A program made the position numbers and the translations under genes. Shown piece after piece: positions 11,252 to 34,045 of a stretch of DNA of 64,000 nt. The notes beneath the pieces were generated by a model. That model was not told the origin of the DNA, made no database searches, and saw nothing but the letters and a program-made list of their open reading frames with translations. Source of the DNA: Mastigias papua (taxonomy: Eukaryota > Cnidaria > Scyphozoa > Rhizostomeae > Mastigiidae); contig OZ025287.1 of assembly GCA_964019165.1 (NCBI GenBank), forward strand, positions 7,914,344 through 7,978,343, given 5' to 3'. How positions within the stretch are numbered: the stretch's first letter is position 1; every line of letters starts with the position of its first letter.

Positions 11252-11485
11252 ATGTTTAATGGTAATTGCGCTGTAATTGGTTGTGGAAGCAGTCAATGCA
11301 GGCTGAATAAATGGAAGAAAGTTCTATTTGCAGAGCATCTAGGAATTTTACATGAAGAATGCCTTTGCCCATAGTCGTACACATTGCATCGTTTCCCAAG
11401 TAAACTTTTAAGCGCTGCATCAAGAAATGAGTAGATTTGACTTATGAACAGAACCACTAAGAAGAATACCAAATGGATACCAGAT
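11252..11485 (+). pseudogene. THAP-type zinc finger, broken
   Basis: ATG at 11252 opens with NGNCAVIGCGSSQCRLNKWKK, then HLGILHEECLCP, then an in-frame TAG at 11372. The frame resumes with SYTLHRFPSKLLSAASRNE before another stop. The spaced Cys pair near the N-terminus, a later C.C and the HRFP block are the outline of a THAP DNA-binding domain. It begins 57 bp inside the left inverted repeat, where a transposase gene would start. The rest of the transposase is absent. Confidence 0.55.
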
Positions 11486-11916
11486 GATAGTGGTTTAGTT
11501 TGTTACAGAATCCTAATCCTACCCTAAACTTGGGATATCAGAAGGCTGCCAAGAAACCAAGTAGAGCTTTGCTATAAGGGGTGACTGAATGAGGTAACAG
11601 TCGAATGGATTAGAGTTTTTGTTTACTTCAGGGCTGTGCAACTTTTTTCTGAGGAGGGCCACTTTTAGACTTAGCTCACAGGTGGAGGGTCATTTTTCTG
11701 TACTATAATAAATCAACACAGTTCTTGATATGCTTCCTATCAATATGCTTCCACTTGCTGACAACATAGTAAGAACCTGTGCCTCACTCTGCAATCGTCA
11801 GCTACCACTGATCAAACAGAAGAAGTTATGAAGAGAACAATACTAAAGTAGTGATTTTTGTTCTTCCAATTTATTTATAAATAAATTTAGATCTATAGAT
11901 GTATACATATATGTAC

Positions 11917-12125
11917 TGTACTATACAATACTGTACTATGCTATACTATACTATGTTATACTGTACAGTACTATACTGTAATGTACTATGCTATACTGTA
12001 CTGTACTATGCTATACTGTACTATGCTATACTGTACTGTACACTACTATGCTATACTGTGCTATACTGTATTATGCTAAGCAATGCAATGCTGTACTGTA
12101 CTATATTGTACTATGCTATGATATA
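11917..12125. repeat. TACTG/TATGC pentamer-type tandem repeat
   Basis: Degenerate array of five-base words such as CTGTA, CTATG and CTATA inside the transposon. It has probably replaced or interrupted the lost transposase region. Cys-Tyr-Thr-rich frames across it are artefacts. Confidence 0.85.
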
Positions 12126-12384
12126 TGCTATGCTAACCAATGTTGGTTGTCTGTCTGTCCTCTTGTCAACAACTCAATGTTACATATGTCATCCTTAGTT
12201 ATCATCCTTATATGATTCAGGAAATCAACTCTATTGGCAGATAATAAAAAATGTTACTCCATTGGAATACCCTTGGCATTTTATATTTCTGTAGGTGGTA
12301 ATTCTGTTTCTGGGAGTGCTATAAACAAAATACATTCAGACCTTCCACAGCTTTTTCAATGGATTTTGCCATGTCTTGTAGGTT

Positions 12385-13180
12385 AAGTCCATAGTCAACA
12401 TGCTTCAGAGGGTCAAAATCTTAATTAGGGGAGCAATTCAATTCTCCTTTCTAACTGTGCCACCTAAAGTGACCTCTTCAGCTTTAAGTCCTTTATCTTT
12501 ATTGGGTTCACTGCCTTGTTATTGGGCAGCCATTTGTATGGTTTTGAAGTGCACAAATGGTTATTAAGGTCCATCCTGGTTACAGCCTCAATCCTAAAAA
12601 GAGCTGCTATGACATGGTTACATTTTTGAGCCAGCCCAGCCATGGATGAGCAGTGTATTGAAACACTATTACCATTACATTTTGCCAAACAGATCCATAG
12701 TTTGTGCGGGGCATAATTGATTTGCTGTGATAGTATGTAAGTATCCTTTAGAAAAAATACTCACTATCATCGGCAATAGGATGAAAATTTAATGGTGACA
12801 CCCAACACTGAGAGTAGTAGCTGTAGCCTTTTGACTGCTTATAATCAGAGAGATCATCACTTGAGAGCTCATTTTGATGAAATGCTACAAAGTTACACAT
12901 ATTTGGATAGAGAGTAACAGGCCAAAATACAGTTCCATCCTCTTCATTCAGACAGCCATTTGCAATTCCGAAAGGGTCTGGCAATGTCTTTCGTCAGACT
13001 TCAAGCTTGGCTTGTAGTCTGATACAATATCACGCCCAACCTCTTCAGCTGTCTCTGTTAAAGGAACATCGTTTTCAATAGCAACAAACACTCTAGCAAC
13101 TAGCTCCTCCTTTTCATCAGTTGTCTTTAATCCATGAAGACGTAAGAAACTCTTCAACTAATCAACTTTCATTCTAGACA
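12385..13180 (-). pseudogene. SAP/SWIM-domain protein of the transposon, broken
   Basis: Read right to left. LRLHGLKTTDEKEELVARV at about 13085-13145 resembles a SAP-type helix pair. Next come VPLTETAEEVGRDIVSDYKP and, after a frame break, FWPVTLYPNMCNFVAF and DLSDYKQSKGYSYYSQC (12748-12984). A further break leads to YAPHKLWICLAKC and IHCSSMAGLAQKCNH, a SWIM zinc finger in which the second Cys of CxC is Ser. HVDYGLNLQDMAKSIEKAV follows near 12340-12400. Proteins with this order are widespread in cnidarians and other invertebrates and normally end in a YqaJ nuclease, which is missing here. Confidence 0.65.
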
Positions 13181-13246
13181 ACTTCGATAAGTCGGCATCC
13201 ATGATTTGGCCTAGGCCCAAACAGTGTAACTTAGTTTACATTGAAT

Positions 13247-13490
13247 ATTGTGGCTTGCAAGCTAAGTACTTATAAAAACTTTGAAAAAAGCTGTTCCGAA
13301 GTGTACAAAACACGATAGGATGAATAAATTCGAGAGAAAATACAACAATCAATAACTTTACTACGCAGTATTGGCAGTACGTGAACAGCTTTCGTACGAT
13401 TCCTTGTTGCGACTGCCAAGAAAATGTTACTTTTACACCCCAAATCTAGGCCCAGTCTCCCAATGCGCGGTTAGCCGAAGTGGTGTATTC
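13247..13490 (-). repeat. Right terminal inverted repeat of the THAP/SWIM transposon
   Basis: Reverse complement of 10950-11194 with scattered mismatches and small indels. It ends ...GAAGTGGTGTATTC at 13490. Confidence 0.85.
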
Positions 13491-13919
13491 GCACCGGCGT
13501 TCGATCTTCGAATGCAATGCTGGAAATAAATGCCTTAGCTCATTAAAGGTTTGGCAACCTGCTAGTTAATACGGAACCACACATCAAGATAAGAAGACAC
13601 GCGAAACTTTACATCGAGCTTCGAACATGGACATCGCGCTGCACTGCCTTGGCTAGCCATAAATTGGATGCTATGAACGTTTCCTTGCTTCTAACAATTT
13701 CATTTCCTTCAATAGATAACCCACTTGAATCTGAACCAACAAATGCAGTCTTCTTTACTTGTTAATTTATGATAATCGAGAGTAAAATACAAGCGAACTT
13801 CATTACAGTCGCCATCATTGAATTCACGAGCCAGGATCCTTGAGCCAAGAGCCAGATATTTTGCCTCTTCATCTCATTAAAAAACTGATGGAATAAATAA
13901 ATAAATAAATAAAGAACGT
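13491..13919. other. Intergenic, AAAT microsatellite at the right end
   Basis: No gene is seen. An (AATA)n run lies at about 13884-13912, directly beside the 3' end of the next minus-strand LINE, and may be its tail. Confidence 0.5.
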
Positions 13920-15080
13920 TTGAAAATATATGCATAAAAGTTGTATAAAGTTAAAAAAACAATGTATTTCTTCTTTGGTTCTTCTAAGCAGGTGACTTTT
14001 TACTGAGTAAAAAGTGGAAAGATTCTCAGAGTTTCCAATCTGCCCTGGAAGCTTGTTGAAATAGGCACTAGCTTCATCTTGACCTTTAACGTGTAGTAGC
14101 TGAAGTTTTAGCTCCGTGCTGCTTCGTATTTTTCTGTCTGTTGATCAGTTGTCTAGCTTATTTGTGTCTGGCAAATTCTTATTGTGAATGGCTTTAAAGA
14201 CTAGCTTTAAATACTTGAGTTCACTTCTTTCTTTAATTAGCAGCCAGTTTAATCGTAGAATATCTTCTTTTGAGCAATATTTGCCCAGTACAAAACTTCC
14301 GGCTACTTTTTACATACTTTGTAACTTGAATGTTGCTTAGTGGTGAATAGACCTTGTCGTTAAAGTCAGTTTTTGCAAAAATCAAGGATGCGTGAATGTG
14401 GTAGAGTTCTTCCATTTTTGTCGCATAGCAATTTTCCGATAGCAGCTTGTAAATGGATTTTGCAAATGACTTGACCAGCCCAGATTCTTGTCTAGGTTGA
14501 CATCACGGAGTTTTCAATTACTATCCAAGCTTAGGCATTCGTTCTCTAATTGTAATGAGACTGATTTTTCATGTAGCTTGTTTCTTTGATAAAGCTGCTT
14601 AGGTGCGCAGATCATGGGCTTTGATTTTACTGTATTTATTGCCAAAGAGCGATTATTAGTCCGTTTCTATCGATTTGAGACATAACTTTATGTTTTGCTC
14701 TGCTTCTTGTAATTTGGTGGCCTACCGGAACATGCATTGTTGTATCAGCGGCGTACTTAAAAGATTGTGATGATAATTTTCTTGGAGGTCGTTTACATAA
14801 ATGTTAAAGAGACCTAGAATGGAAGCTTGTGGAACCCCGAAGTGATTTATCATGCTCTTGGATATTGTGGCATCGATCAACACAAATTGCTTCTGATTAC
14901 TTAGGTAATCAAGAGTCCACCTGAGGAAATCCTTAGTAAAACCGTATTTGTGCAGGGCTTGAACAACCATCTCATGTGACAAAATGTGTCAAAGGCCGTT
15001 TATAAGTCAATCATTACAGTGATGGGTAGCTCACCAGAGTTCAGAGCTCTTTTTATGTCATCCCTTAGTTTTAAAAGCGC
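13920..15080 (-). pseudogene. Jockey/CR1-like LINE reverse transcriptase, 3' half, broken
   Basis: Read right to left. SHEMVVQALHKYGFTKDFL is near 14920-14980, then LSNQKQFVLIDATIS, then FGVPQASILGLFNIYVNDL (palm motif B, normally GVPQGSILGP). KYAADTTMHV at about 14750 stands where YADDTT is expected, so the first catalytic Asp is Ala. Thereafter the frame is riddled with stops. The C-terminal piece near 14233-14415 (MEELYHIHASLIFAKTDFND) still shows LINE character. It is inactive. Confidence 0.7.
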
Positions 15081-17076
15081 AGATCCCGTTTAGTAACCTT
15101 TTCTGCAGCCAGTAATGGCGGTCTTATACAATTAGGTTCCTTAAACGTCGTTATTCAATCACACATCCTCTGTCATTCTGTCTCATTTCTTCATCTGGTT
15201 ACACTACTATTTCATCGTCTCATTTCACCTCAGACTCCTATATTCTAGTCTCTTCTCACCCAGAGCTATTTACCCTATTCCGAAGCCGTTTATACCATAG
15301 CCGTAATTCAAGATTTGCAACAGCTTTGATTTGATATGTCTCATAAATAAATTCTTGATGCTAAGGGAAATCCACGATGCAGGTGCATGTGTCATCTTAG
15401 TTTTCGCTCTTTGTTAATAAAGCATGGACGTCCACAGAGCTGTAGTCGTAGCCTCTTTGATTGTTTTCTTTTCTGTTTTTGTTTTATTTGATTACCTCAT
15501 ACCTTGCCACTATATATCATAGGTATTGAGATTAATTGGCACTGCAGATTTTTGTAACACATGCTTTGCAGGAATTATTGAGTGCCTTTGAGGAAAGGTA
15601 GTCTATTACTGATCAGTAATTCTGGTTTTGCCTGTAGAGCTGATGGTCATGGAAGCCTCTTAATAGCTGTGATTCTTCATTCTTGATTATTCACACGTAT
15701 CGGAAAATCGGGCCAAACAGAATGAGAACTAAATTCATTCGCTTTGTCTTTGCGTGCTTTATCTATCTTATCTATACGAGCGATAAAAAGTAAATTTCTC
15801 CAAGGTTTTTAGTTGAAACTTCATAACCGCATACGTGACGCTGATTTGGAGTCGGATCCAAGTGGCTTTGCTTTCGAAACGCATCCAGCATGATACGGAA
15901 TCGTTTTCGTGGGAACTGAAAGCCTGACGCAATCAAATGCTTCCTTTTCATTGTAAACTAGGGCCTTCATTCACTTGCGACTTCAGTTTATTCCGTTCAG
16001 TATTTTTGCCCCCTTTTAAGCATGTTTGTGACTTCTTCCCTATATATGCAACTTCTTCACATTTGAAGGAAAGGTATTTCTTGTGATGACTAAGGCATGT
16101 TTGCTTCCAAAGTCATTTGTCATTCGAAAGTCAAAGAATCTGGAACTTATCGTAGAGGTACAGGAAACCGCCGGAAAGCCCGTACATGCAATAGAGCGTC
16201 AATAGTTATACATGGGCGGTGGAATCAAGGGCTGTGGGGGTTGTAGCCCCTCCACTTTTTATATATAGCAAATGTATTTTAGTGTGTGTTTTAGCAATCT
16301 CTATCCCTACAATATTTTGTCAACTTACGTTCCCCCATTAAAAAATGTTGCTCCCTCGCTCCCGTTGTCGTAAAAGATGTCGCCTTGCTTCTATGGTATA
16401 TTTCTTGGTATTTTAACAGTGATTTTTTCCTTTGACATAACGAAATCGGCTTGTCCAAATTTTCGACCAAGGAACCATGAATATGTCAGTCGCCGCAGGT
16501 AGAAATGATATATAAAAGGTAATGTAAATCTCCAATTAATAAATATGGCAAAGCATTATGTATCTATCCGCTCATTTTGATTCAAACAGTTATTGTTCTC
16601 CTATGTTTCCTGATGGTAATTCAGATTTGTGCTTTGGATACTTGGATCTGTGTATACACTCTATTTTTGTATAAGAACCAGGTGATTTTGGCCGATGCTC
16701 GATGTTCTCAACATTTCAACAATCTTACACACAGGCCTTCTTCAATTTGTTCTTGTTTCAAGAGTTATTTTTGCAAATATTTGAAACTATATGCAGTATG
16801 CCGTTTCTCGGGCGTTCGGCCAGGCTACTTTTGAAAAAAAAGCAACAAATACTTATGGTTAGTAACAACCTCATCAAAATTTGTCTACGAAAATTTTGTA
16901 AATAGTCGAATGCATGTGAAAATTCTCATCTGACGCTGAGAATATTCTAATATTATTCTTATTGTTTGGCAAATCGAGCCTGAGTCTTCCCATAAAGTGT
17001 GCTATGGAAAAGAGTGTATTTCAGAGATTACACCCAGTGGCTATAGAGCTTACAAACGTTTTTTAATAAGAATATA
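15081..17076. other. Intergenic, no gene supported
   Basis: AT-rich with short open frames only. A frame at 16577-16834 starts with a hydrophobic stretch (MIQTVIVLLCFLMVIQICA), but no domain or splice context supports it. A short inverted GGGGCTACAACC-like word near 16225-16250 suggests another decayed mobile element. Confidence 0.4.
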
Positions 17077-18300
17077 GCGTATAAGAATATCAAGGTTCAA
17101 AATCGCTGATATTTAGGAATAATTTAAGTGTAATGCAGGGCTCAAGCTTCATCAAGGCTTAGATCTTTTGCTGATTTGAGTTGTCTTTAGAAGGTAAAAC
17201 AAGTGTGAGCTCCAATTATCTGGTCTGTGAGTCGTTATGCTTAGCTGATGCTCAAAATCTAAGCTTGGGGAGTGTCAGTCATTCACTTTTCAAAATAAGG
17301 ATATAATCTGTACGAGTATTAATGTTCAACATGGCTAAAATTTAAAAATAATTTAAGAATATTTTAGGCTCATAATCGCTCTATGTTAAGAATATTGAGG
17401 CTCAGCGAAAAAGTGTGTATTGCAACTTTTCCAGTAATTCAATTAATACTCTTTTACGCTTCTCGTCTCATGTTTTCAATCAAATTGTGGACAGCTCTAC
17501 AAAAAGTTTTTATAAAGTCAATTGATAATTGAAAATACCTTTTTGAGTATGTTGGTCTTGCCTTGGAGTTTTGTAGTGAGAAGTAGCTCGATGCATTTGC
17601 TCTCTAATGGAGCTAAACAGCTAGTCTGCAGGTGCTGCAGCTAAAGACAAGAGCTTCTGCGCTTCTGAGCTGAAAACTATCTGCCTTAAGGTGCCCATTC
17701 ATGCACCTGCGTACCTTTATAAGACGAGAAACACAAAGATTGTGTCTGATTTCTGATAATATCAACCTATTGCATACCTGACTACAACGAAAATTTTTAA
17801 CTGTACTCTGTGCTAAAAGTAAGGGTCATAGGCGGAGCTCTTAAAAGTGCTTTTGTGACCACGCCCTTTATTCTCTCTTGTAATGAGTGAAAAGAGTTTT
17901 CTACAGTTTGTTTATTGAGCATTGATTTGTGACTGTTACACCCCTTTTTATAAAGATACCTAATTTTTGCTGAGCCTAAATTTTCTTAAAATTTGTTGAA
18001 TTTGAGCCTAAGAATGTTCTTAAATTATTCTTAAATTTTAGCGAGTTTGTGCATTAATACTCATATAGACTAAATTCTTATACTAAAAAAATTGTGTAAC
18101 TGACAAGTCCCAAGGAGTTGCTGAGTCCCATCGCAGCATCATGATTCCCATGCCGGATAAATGAAGTTCACTTTTATTTTGTTTTCTAAAGAAAACTCAA
18201 ATAAGCAGACAATCTAAGCCTTGATGAAGCTTGAGCATTGCAATATTCTGAAATTATTCTCAAATTTCAGCAATTTTGAGCCTTGATGTTCTTATAAACT
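17077..18300. mobile_element. Large foldback (long inverted repeat) element, about 1.2 kb
   Basis: The outer left arm 17077-17192 is matched by the reverse complement of 18187-18300, sharing GCTCAAGCTTCATCAAGGCT and flanking sequence. The inner left arm 17300-17410 is matched by the reverse complement of about 17950-18090, sharing GAGTATTAATG, GCTAAAATTTAA and GGCTCAGC. Within each arm the word GGCTCAAAATCGCT-like recurs, so the arms themselves are repetitive. The centre (17420-17940) has no transposase frame. Confidence 0.75.
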
Positions 18301-18732
18301 GTAAATAATTATAAAGAAAGTGTGCATTGGCGTTGCTATTGGTATTTTTATCGAAGGAACCTTTGATCCAGAGGGTTTTGCCACTGTTTACTTCTACCGT
18401 TTGTCACTGCACAAAAACGTTTAATCACTGAATAAGTTGGTAATCACTGCACTCTGAAAGTAGGTATGCCTATTACTTAGTGATCGTGAACCTAATGCAT
18501 GAACGTAACTGAGCTAAAGACAGTCTATTTGGCCAACAATGTAACATGATAGTATCCTGATTGTAAGTACCAGTAGGGCATAGTCGAAGGTCATATTTAT
18601 TGATAGAAAGTGATATTATAATATAAGGGCCAGCAAAATTGGCGGTGTTGAACTCAGACGCTCGTATACCTCATCCAAAGGAATCACCACGTAATTTTAT
18701 ATCGATTGCAGAGTATAAATATGTTTTAACTG

Positions 18733-19212
18733 ACACCATTGCGCATATATATTTTGATCTGAGCCCCATGTGCATGCATGAATTTTGATTAGAGACAGTT
18801 GCGCATACTTTCTGATCAGAAATCATTGCACATACAATTTGATCAGAACCCATTGCACACACATAAAAGCCATTACGCATGCATTTTTGTCAGAAACCAT
18901 TGCACATACGTTTTTAGCAGAACCATTGCACACACATTTTGATCAGAAACCGTCAGAAACCAATGCACATACGTTTTGTGCAGAAACCATTGCACATACA
19001 TTTTGATCAGAAACCATTGCACATACATAGAAGCCATTACGCCTGCATTATTATCAGGAAGCGATGAAATGCAATTTGATTAGAAACCATTGCAGATACA
19101 CTTTGATTAGCAAACATTACACAGAAATTTTGATCAGGAACCATTGCACATACATTTTGATCAAGAACCATTGCACATACATTTCAACAACAAACCATTG
19201 CGTATACATTCT
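18733..19212. repeat. 27-bp minisatellite containing TGATCA
   Basis: About 16 diverged units on the pattern CATTGCACATACATTTTGAT followed by CAGAAAC. Some units have AAGCCATTACGC insertions, giving a higher-order pattern that occurs twice (about 18860 and 19030). Confidence 0.9.
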
Positions 19213-19864
19213 TACCACAATTCGCTAAATTTCCTTTTTGATTAGATGTAAGATTACTTTGTAGTGCATTGAAGCAAACATATTGACCAAGCCTAGGTGA
19301 CCTCTTTCCATATACTCTATTTTTGTGGCAATCAAAGACTAAATATATATTAGAGAGCGTAATTCTACTGTATGTTTGCTATTTGGATAACGTAAATCAT
19401 TTTCATATCTGACATCTGTCTTCTTTGTTCGATATTGAAGTATTATCAATTATGTTTCTTTTATCAAGCATAGCATTCATCCATGATTCCTTTTTTGAGT
19501 ACTGTGCTTTAGACAGTACCTCTGAGAGGGGATCAAGGGGACAAATTGCACTGGGCTCCGAGCCTAAGATGGGCCCTCAAAAACTATGAAATCATTCCTT
19601 GTTGATTGTAGCAGCTTTAAGTTTTCACAATTACTTCGTTATGGGCCCCAGCCTTTTCATTTGCTCCAGGCCTTAAAACAGTTTTTGATGGATTTAATTG
19701 TAGGATGCACTAAACAGCAATTTCCAACGTGTGAAGACCCTAAGAGTTACAATTATCTTGATATCTAGCCAATATTTGCTAGCAAACGGCAGCTCTTTGA
19801 TAGGTGTTATTCCACTAGTGTGTGTTGGTTTCGTTATCATTGTTTGTATTCAATTTAGAAGAGG
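19213..19864. other. Intergenic, no gene supported
   Basis: A 60-codon frame at 19586 has no recognisable feature. Nothing else is visible. Confidence 0.4.
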
Positions 19865-19867
19865 TTA

Positions 19868-20113
19868 GGGACAGGTCATTAATTCTTCCAGGGGAGGGGA
19901 TGGAAAACATCTAGGAGGGGGACCAAAATTCTGCACACCCAGAGGGTGGGGGATGAAAAACAAAGAGCATTTCAAGAGAAGGACTATGGAGTTTCTTCTG
20001 AAATCCTGGAGTGGGGATCAAATTATTTGCATAAATCTGAGAGGGACGAAAATTCCACCAAATAATGAGAATGTCTTCTACCCCCTTACCACAAGTAATT
20101 AATGATCCGTCCC
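19868..20113. mobile_element. MITE with TTA target duplication, 246 bp
   Basis: Left end GGGACAGGTCATTAATT; right end is the inverted form of GGGACGGATCATTAATT. TTA flanks both ends (19865-19867 and 20114-20116). A 3-bp TTA duplication is typical of PIF/Harbinger-mobilised elements. The inside is purine-rich and non-coding. Confidence 0.8.
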
Positions 20114-20116
20114 TTA

Positions 20117-21639
20117 TGTATCATTTCGATCTCTTTTACTGAAGTAGCATTTTCTATCATCCACTCCTACTACTTTTCCACTTAAAGCTATGAAAACCAA
20201 ACAATAAACAAAAACAAGACAGACAATAAAGACTGATCAATGATGAAAATTCAAATGATTAATTAGACGCTTGATCTTTTTCCTAGCAAGTCACCAGAAA
20301 AGTCGGGAAGGAATTCAATTTTTTCCTTGTTTATTTGAAAAGGGGTCGCAGCTTTCTTTTTCGCGTGCTTTTCATAGAGTCTTTTTGCACTTTTGCACCA
20401 TGGTTTTGTGAAAGATGTTTTGACACGGAGAGCCCATCAGTTCAATTCTCAACTTAGCCTTCTGCTTTACAATGGGCTTGTTGTCATAGCAGTATGACCC
20501 AGTTTGAGTCAGATCAGCAGAAAATGTCTTCAAACGCTTCTGTGATTTTTTTATCGATTAGTTCCAGCATACATACACAGTAGAAGTTTTTATTTTGGAT
20601 CTCTACAGGTTATTTCACACAGCTTTTAGTAAGTTTACTTCCTGCTTTGTTGCTATCTTAATCTCGATAATCAGCAGATTTTCAAAATATCATCTTTTTA
20701 ACAACAACACGGTTTGATAAGAAACATGGTTCACCTAGTTACTCCTCAGTATGCGGAATTTATGTTGTGAATTTGCAAATAGTCCTTTCAAAAGGATAAA
20801 TATGTCTTATTCGCTTATTTGCTTGAAATTGTTAATTGGATTTTGTTGATTAGATCAGGTTATAATCACCTTTAGACTGGAAAGTAGCGAAATCTTGAAA
20901 ATGGCCAGGGAGATGAACCTTCTAAAGTCTGAAACTTGAATCAGTACCCCTTAAATAAATAGAGCATTCTAAGGTATTTTGCATCATTCTCTCGGACGAA
21001 AGGAAGATTTCAATGGAAGAAATAAATTCAGACGTGCTTTGCTACATGGAAATCTAAACCGCATGGGCTTGAATTTGATTTCTTCGGTTACTTCAAAGAC
21101 AATAGAATAAGGACTGGGCAGGAAAGCCGGGAAGATCAAAGGAGCATGGTGCGTTCTGCTCAAATTCCCAAGAGAAGTCAAGCATCACTTCGGGTAGGAG
21201 AATCTTTGACTAGTGTAGTTCGTTATGGAGTATTTTTGGGTTCAGCTTAGGGTAATTCTGGGGTAAACTGTTGCATCGTTGTAAAATACTGCATGCCAGG
21301 GCGTTGTCTATTGCTTATGTATCAGTTTTAATTAATTGCTGTCAAGAGCGTGCTGGAACAGCCAATAGGATCATATCTCTAGTTAGAAGGAAATGAGCTG
21401 AGCAATGCGCAGTGACCTCGATGCTACGAGGAGGCTCGGAGAACTCAAATCGGAGTTCGTCGAGTCTCCTCCAATTAGGATTTCCAGATTTGTGCTCCTC
21501 TATAAGAGAAGCATTTCTGATCACTGGAAGTTTTCAAAAGAGGCAATTTAAGGTGAGTTTTAGTACTGTAAAACTCCCTAACGGTATTTTGAAACAGTCA
21601 TTCGAACAGACTAGTAAGGTAATTGGGTGCTTCATTATT
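20117..21639. other. Intergenic, no gene supported
   Basis: Short frames on both strands at about 20984-21181 and 21342-21645 overlap each other and lack domains. No repeat boundary could be set. Confidence 0.35.
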
Positions 21640-21875
21640 TATTGACCGATACACCATCATGGTCGTTTCAATATTAATAAGTTCCCTTATAGATTGCCAC
21701 CCTAGTTTTTCCAACAGTAGCTGAGACGGCGCATCGTAAGGGCTAATTGTAGCTATCCTAGCAGCGTGATTTTGTAGTTTCTGTAGTTCATTCAGCGCGA
21801 TAGCACTGCAGCCTCCCTACACCGAATACCAGAATCTGAAATGAGGTTCAATAATGCTTCTTTACAAAGACTGAA
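21640..21875 (-). pseudogene. LINE ORF2 C-terminal scrap
   Basis: In shifting minus-strand frames it reads like the common LINE C-terminal block: an ELQKLQNHAARIATI-like stretch at about 21770, then YDAPSQLLLEKLGW-like. It is too degraded to hold one frame. Confidence 0.4.
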
Positions 21876-22130
21876 CCGCAGTTAAAGGGAGATGTTTTTC
21901 TTCATATTTTTCCATAGAATAAAATTATAAGTACAGCAAAAGTAAATCACCTAATTATAAAGCTTATATAGAAATAAGTAAAATTGTAATAGACTAATAG
22001 ATAAAGGAATCAAAGTGACTGGAAATGAAGGATCACCACATGGCTTGTTTTCTGTATATCAACATGGCCGCTAAACGACTGTGTTCCGAATTTTGTCACG
22101 TGACTGAACGCACTATTCCCTTCCATTTAG

Positions 22131-22567
22131 GGGCCATCCACTTAGTACGTACGCAAAAAGTTAAAAAGTTTTGACTCCCCCCTCCCCCTGTACCCCTGTA
22201 CGCAAGCATACGTTTCTTTGAGAATCCCCTATCTGTGTATGTACTCTCGCAACAACCCCCCCCCCTGTTTGCTATCGATATCGTTCAACGTGGTTTGAAG
22301 AAGAAGTAAACCAAAGCAAGTAATAAAAATGTTGTTGTTAGTATTTTGTGCAGCAAGTTGTTTAAATGCACGTTTTGTTTATAAGAAAACCACTTTTCGT
22401 CTGATCCTCACTCAATCTTCTTTAACTTTTCCCGAAATTGAGGCTGAGATTTTCTTACCTTTTAGTGGAGTAAATTGACTTTATTGGAATAAAGCAACGT
22501 GTAATGTCACTGCCCTTCCCCTTTGTGCGTACGTGCAATGAAATTCGTGCAATGTGGATGCCCTTTG
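22131..22567. mobile_element. MITE-like element with ends GGGGCCATCCAC / GTGGATGCCC
   Basis: The left end GGGGCCATCCACTTAGTACG and TACGC is matched inverted at the right by GCGTACGTGCAATG and GTGGATGCCCTTTGG. Poly-C runs lie inside. No coding content. It ends about 80 bp upstream of the DERA start codon. Confidence 0.6.
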
Positions 22568-22650
22568 GTGTCCTCAATGTCATGTGAACACGTGGCGAGC
22601 TTTACTGCGGTTGTTGTTGTGTTCATACATCATGAACCTAATCTTGGATA

Positions 22651-33476
<10,826 letters not shown>

Positions 33477-33909
33477 TCTTCTCGTTTTGCAAAATTGAAC
33501 TGTATTGTATCCGTATTTACCTAATCGAACCTACACACCCATCTGCACCTTGAGCTGAGCCTTGAGCTGTACGTAAACTAACGAAGAGTCCCTCGTAGAG
33601 AACGAAGAGTCCCTCTTGGAGATTTCTTCTGGTTGCTGAAGTACCGCGGGAGTTTTCGTGTGCATTTCCAAGCATGAAGCTAAGTCAATGATATGATTGT
33701 AACGTCTGTCTAACTGTATCCAAACTTGAGAAAATGCAATTTCTAAATCTTGAAGATTCTGCATCTCAATTTGATTGTCCTGTTTGAGCATATCTTAGCA
33801 GAAATAGATCAGAAAAGTTTCCATCTTCGGAAATCATCTTGAATCACCATTGGTTAGAATTACAGATTCTTGAGTACTGGATTTCTTGGTGTTAACTGTT
33901 GTTGCCGCT

Positions 33910-34045
33910 ACTGTTGTTGTTGTTCAGGGTCTGTACGGTCAGGGAAAGTCAGGGGAAATGGGTCTTATTCACTTGGGTCGGGGAAAGTCAGGGAAATTTA
34001 GGGAAAGTCAGGGAACGTCAGGGAAACTTGCAATGGTCAGGGCGA
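33910..34045. repeat. GTCAGGGAAA-rich segment
   Basis: At least six copies of GTCAGGGAA-like words between DERA and the hydroxylase gene. The intergenic region 33477-35200 shows no gene. A run of 11 G lies at about 34745-34756. Confidence 0.6.

Larger units (their letters stand above)
10950..13490. mobile_element. DNA transposon with about 245-bp terminal inverted repeats (THAP plus SAP/SWIM type, ISL2EU-like)
   Basis: The left arm 10950-11194 (GAATACACCACTTCGGCTAA...) is matched by the reverse complement of 13247-13490 at about 90 percent by eye. Between the arms lie a plus-strand THAP-type zinc-finger fragment (11252) and a minus-strand SAP/SWIM-type gene (about 12385-13180), both broken. 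Eukaryotic ISL2EU-type elements are known to pair a THAP-bearing transposase with a YqaJ-nuclease protein. Proteins with this SWIM region usually continue into a YqaJ domain, so that is the best fit. Neither the transposase core nor YqaJ remains, so this is an internally deleted copy. No target duplication was certain. Confidence 0.65.

Noticed and set aside
11899..12215. Cys-Tyr-Thr-Leu-rich open frames
   Set aside because: Translation of a pentamer repeat inside the transposon.
18733..19212. CRISPR array
   Set aside because: Repeats are 27 bp and diverged with no unique spacers, and the genome is eukaryotic; it is a minisatellite.
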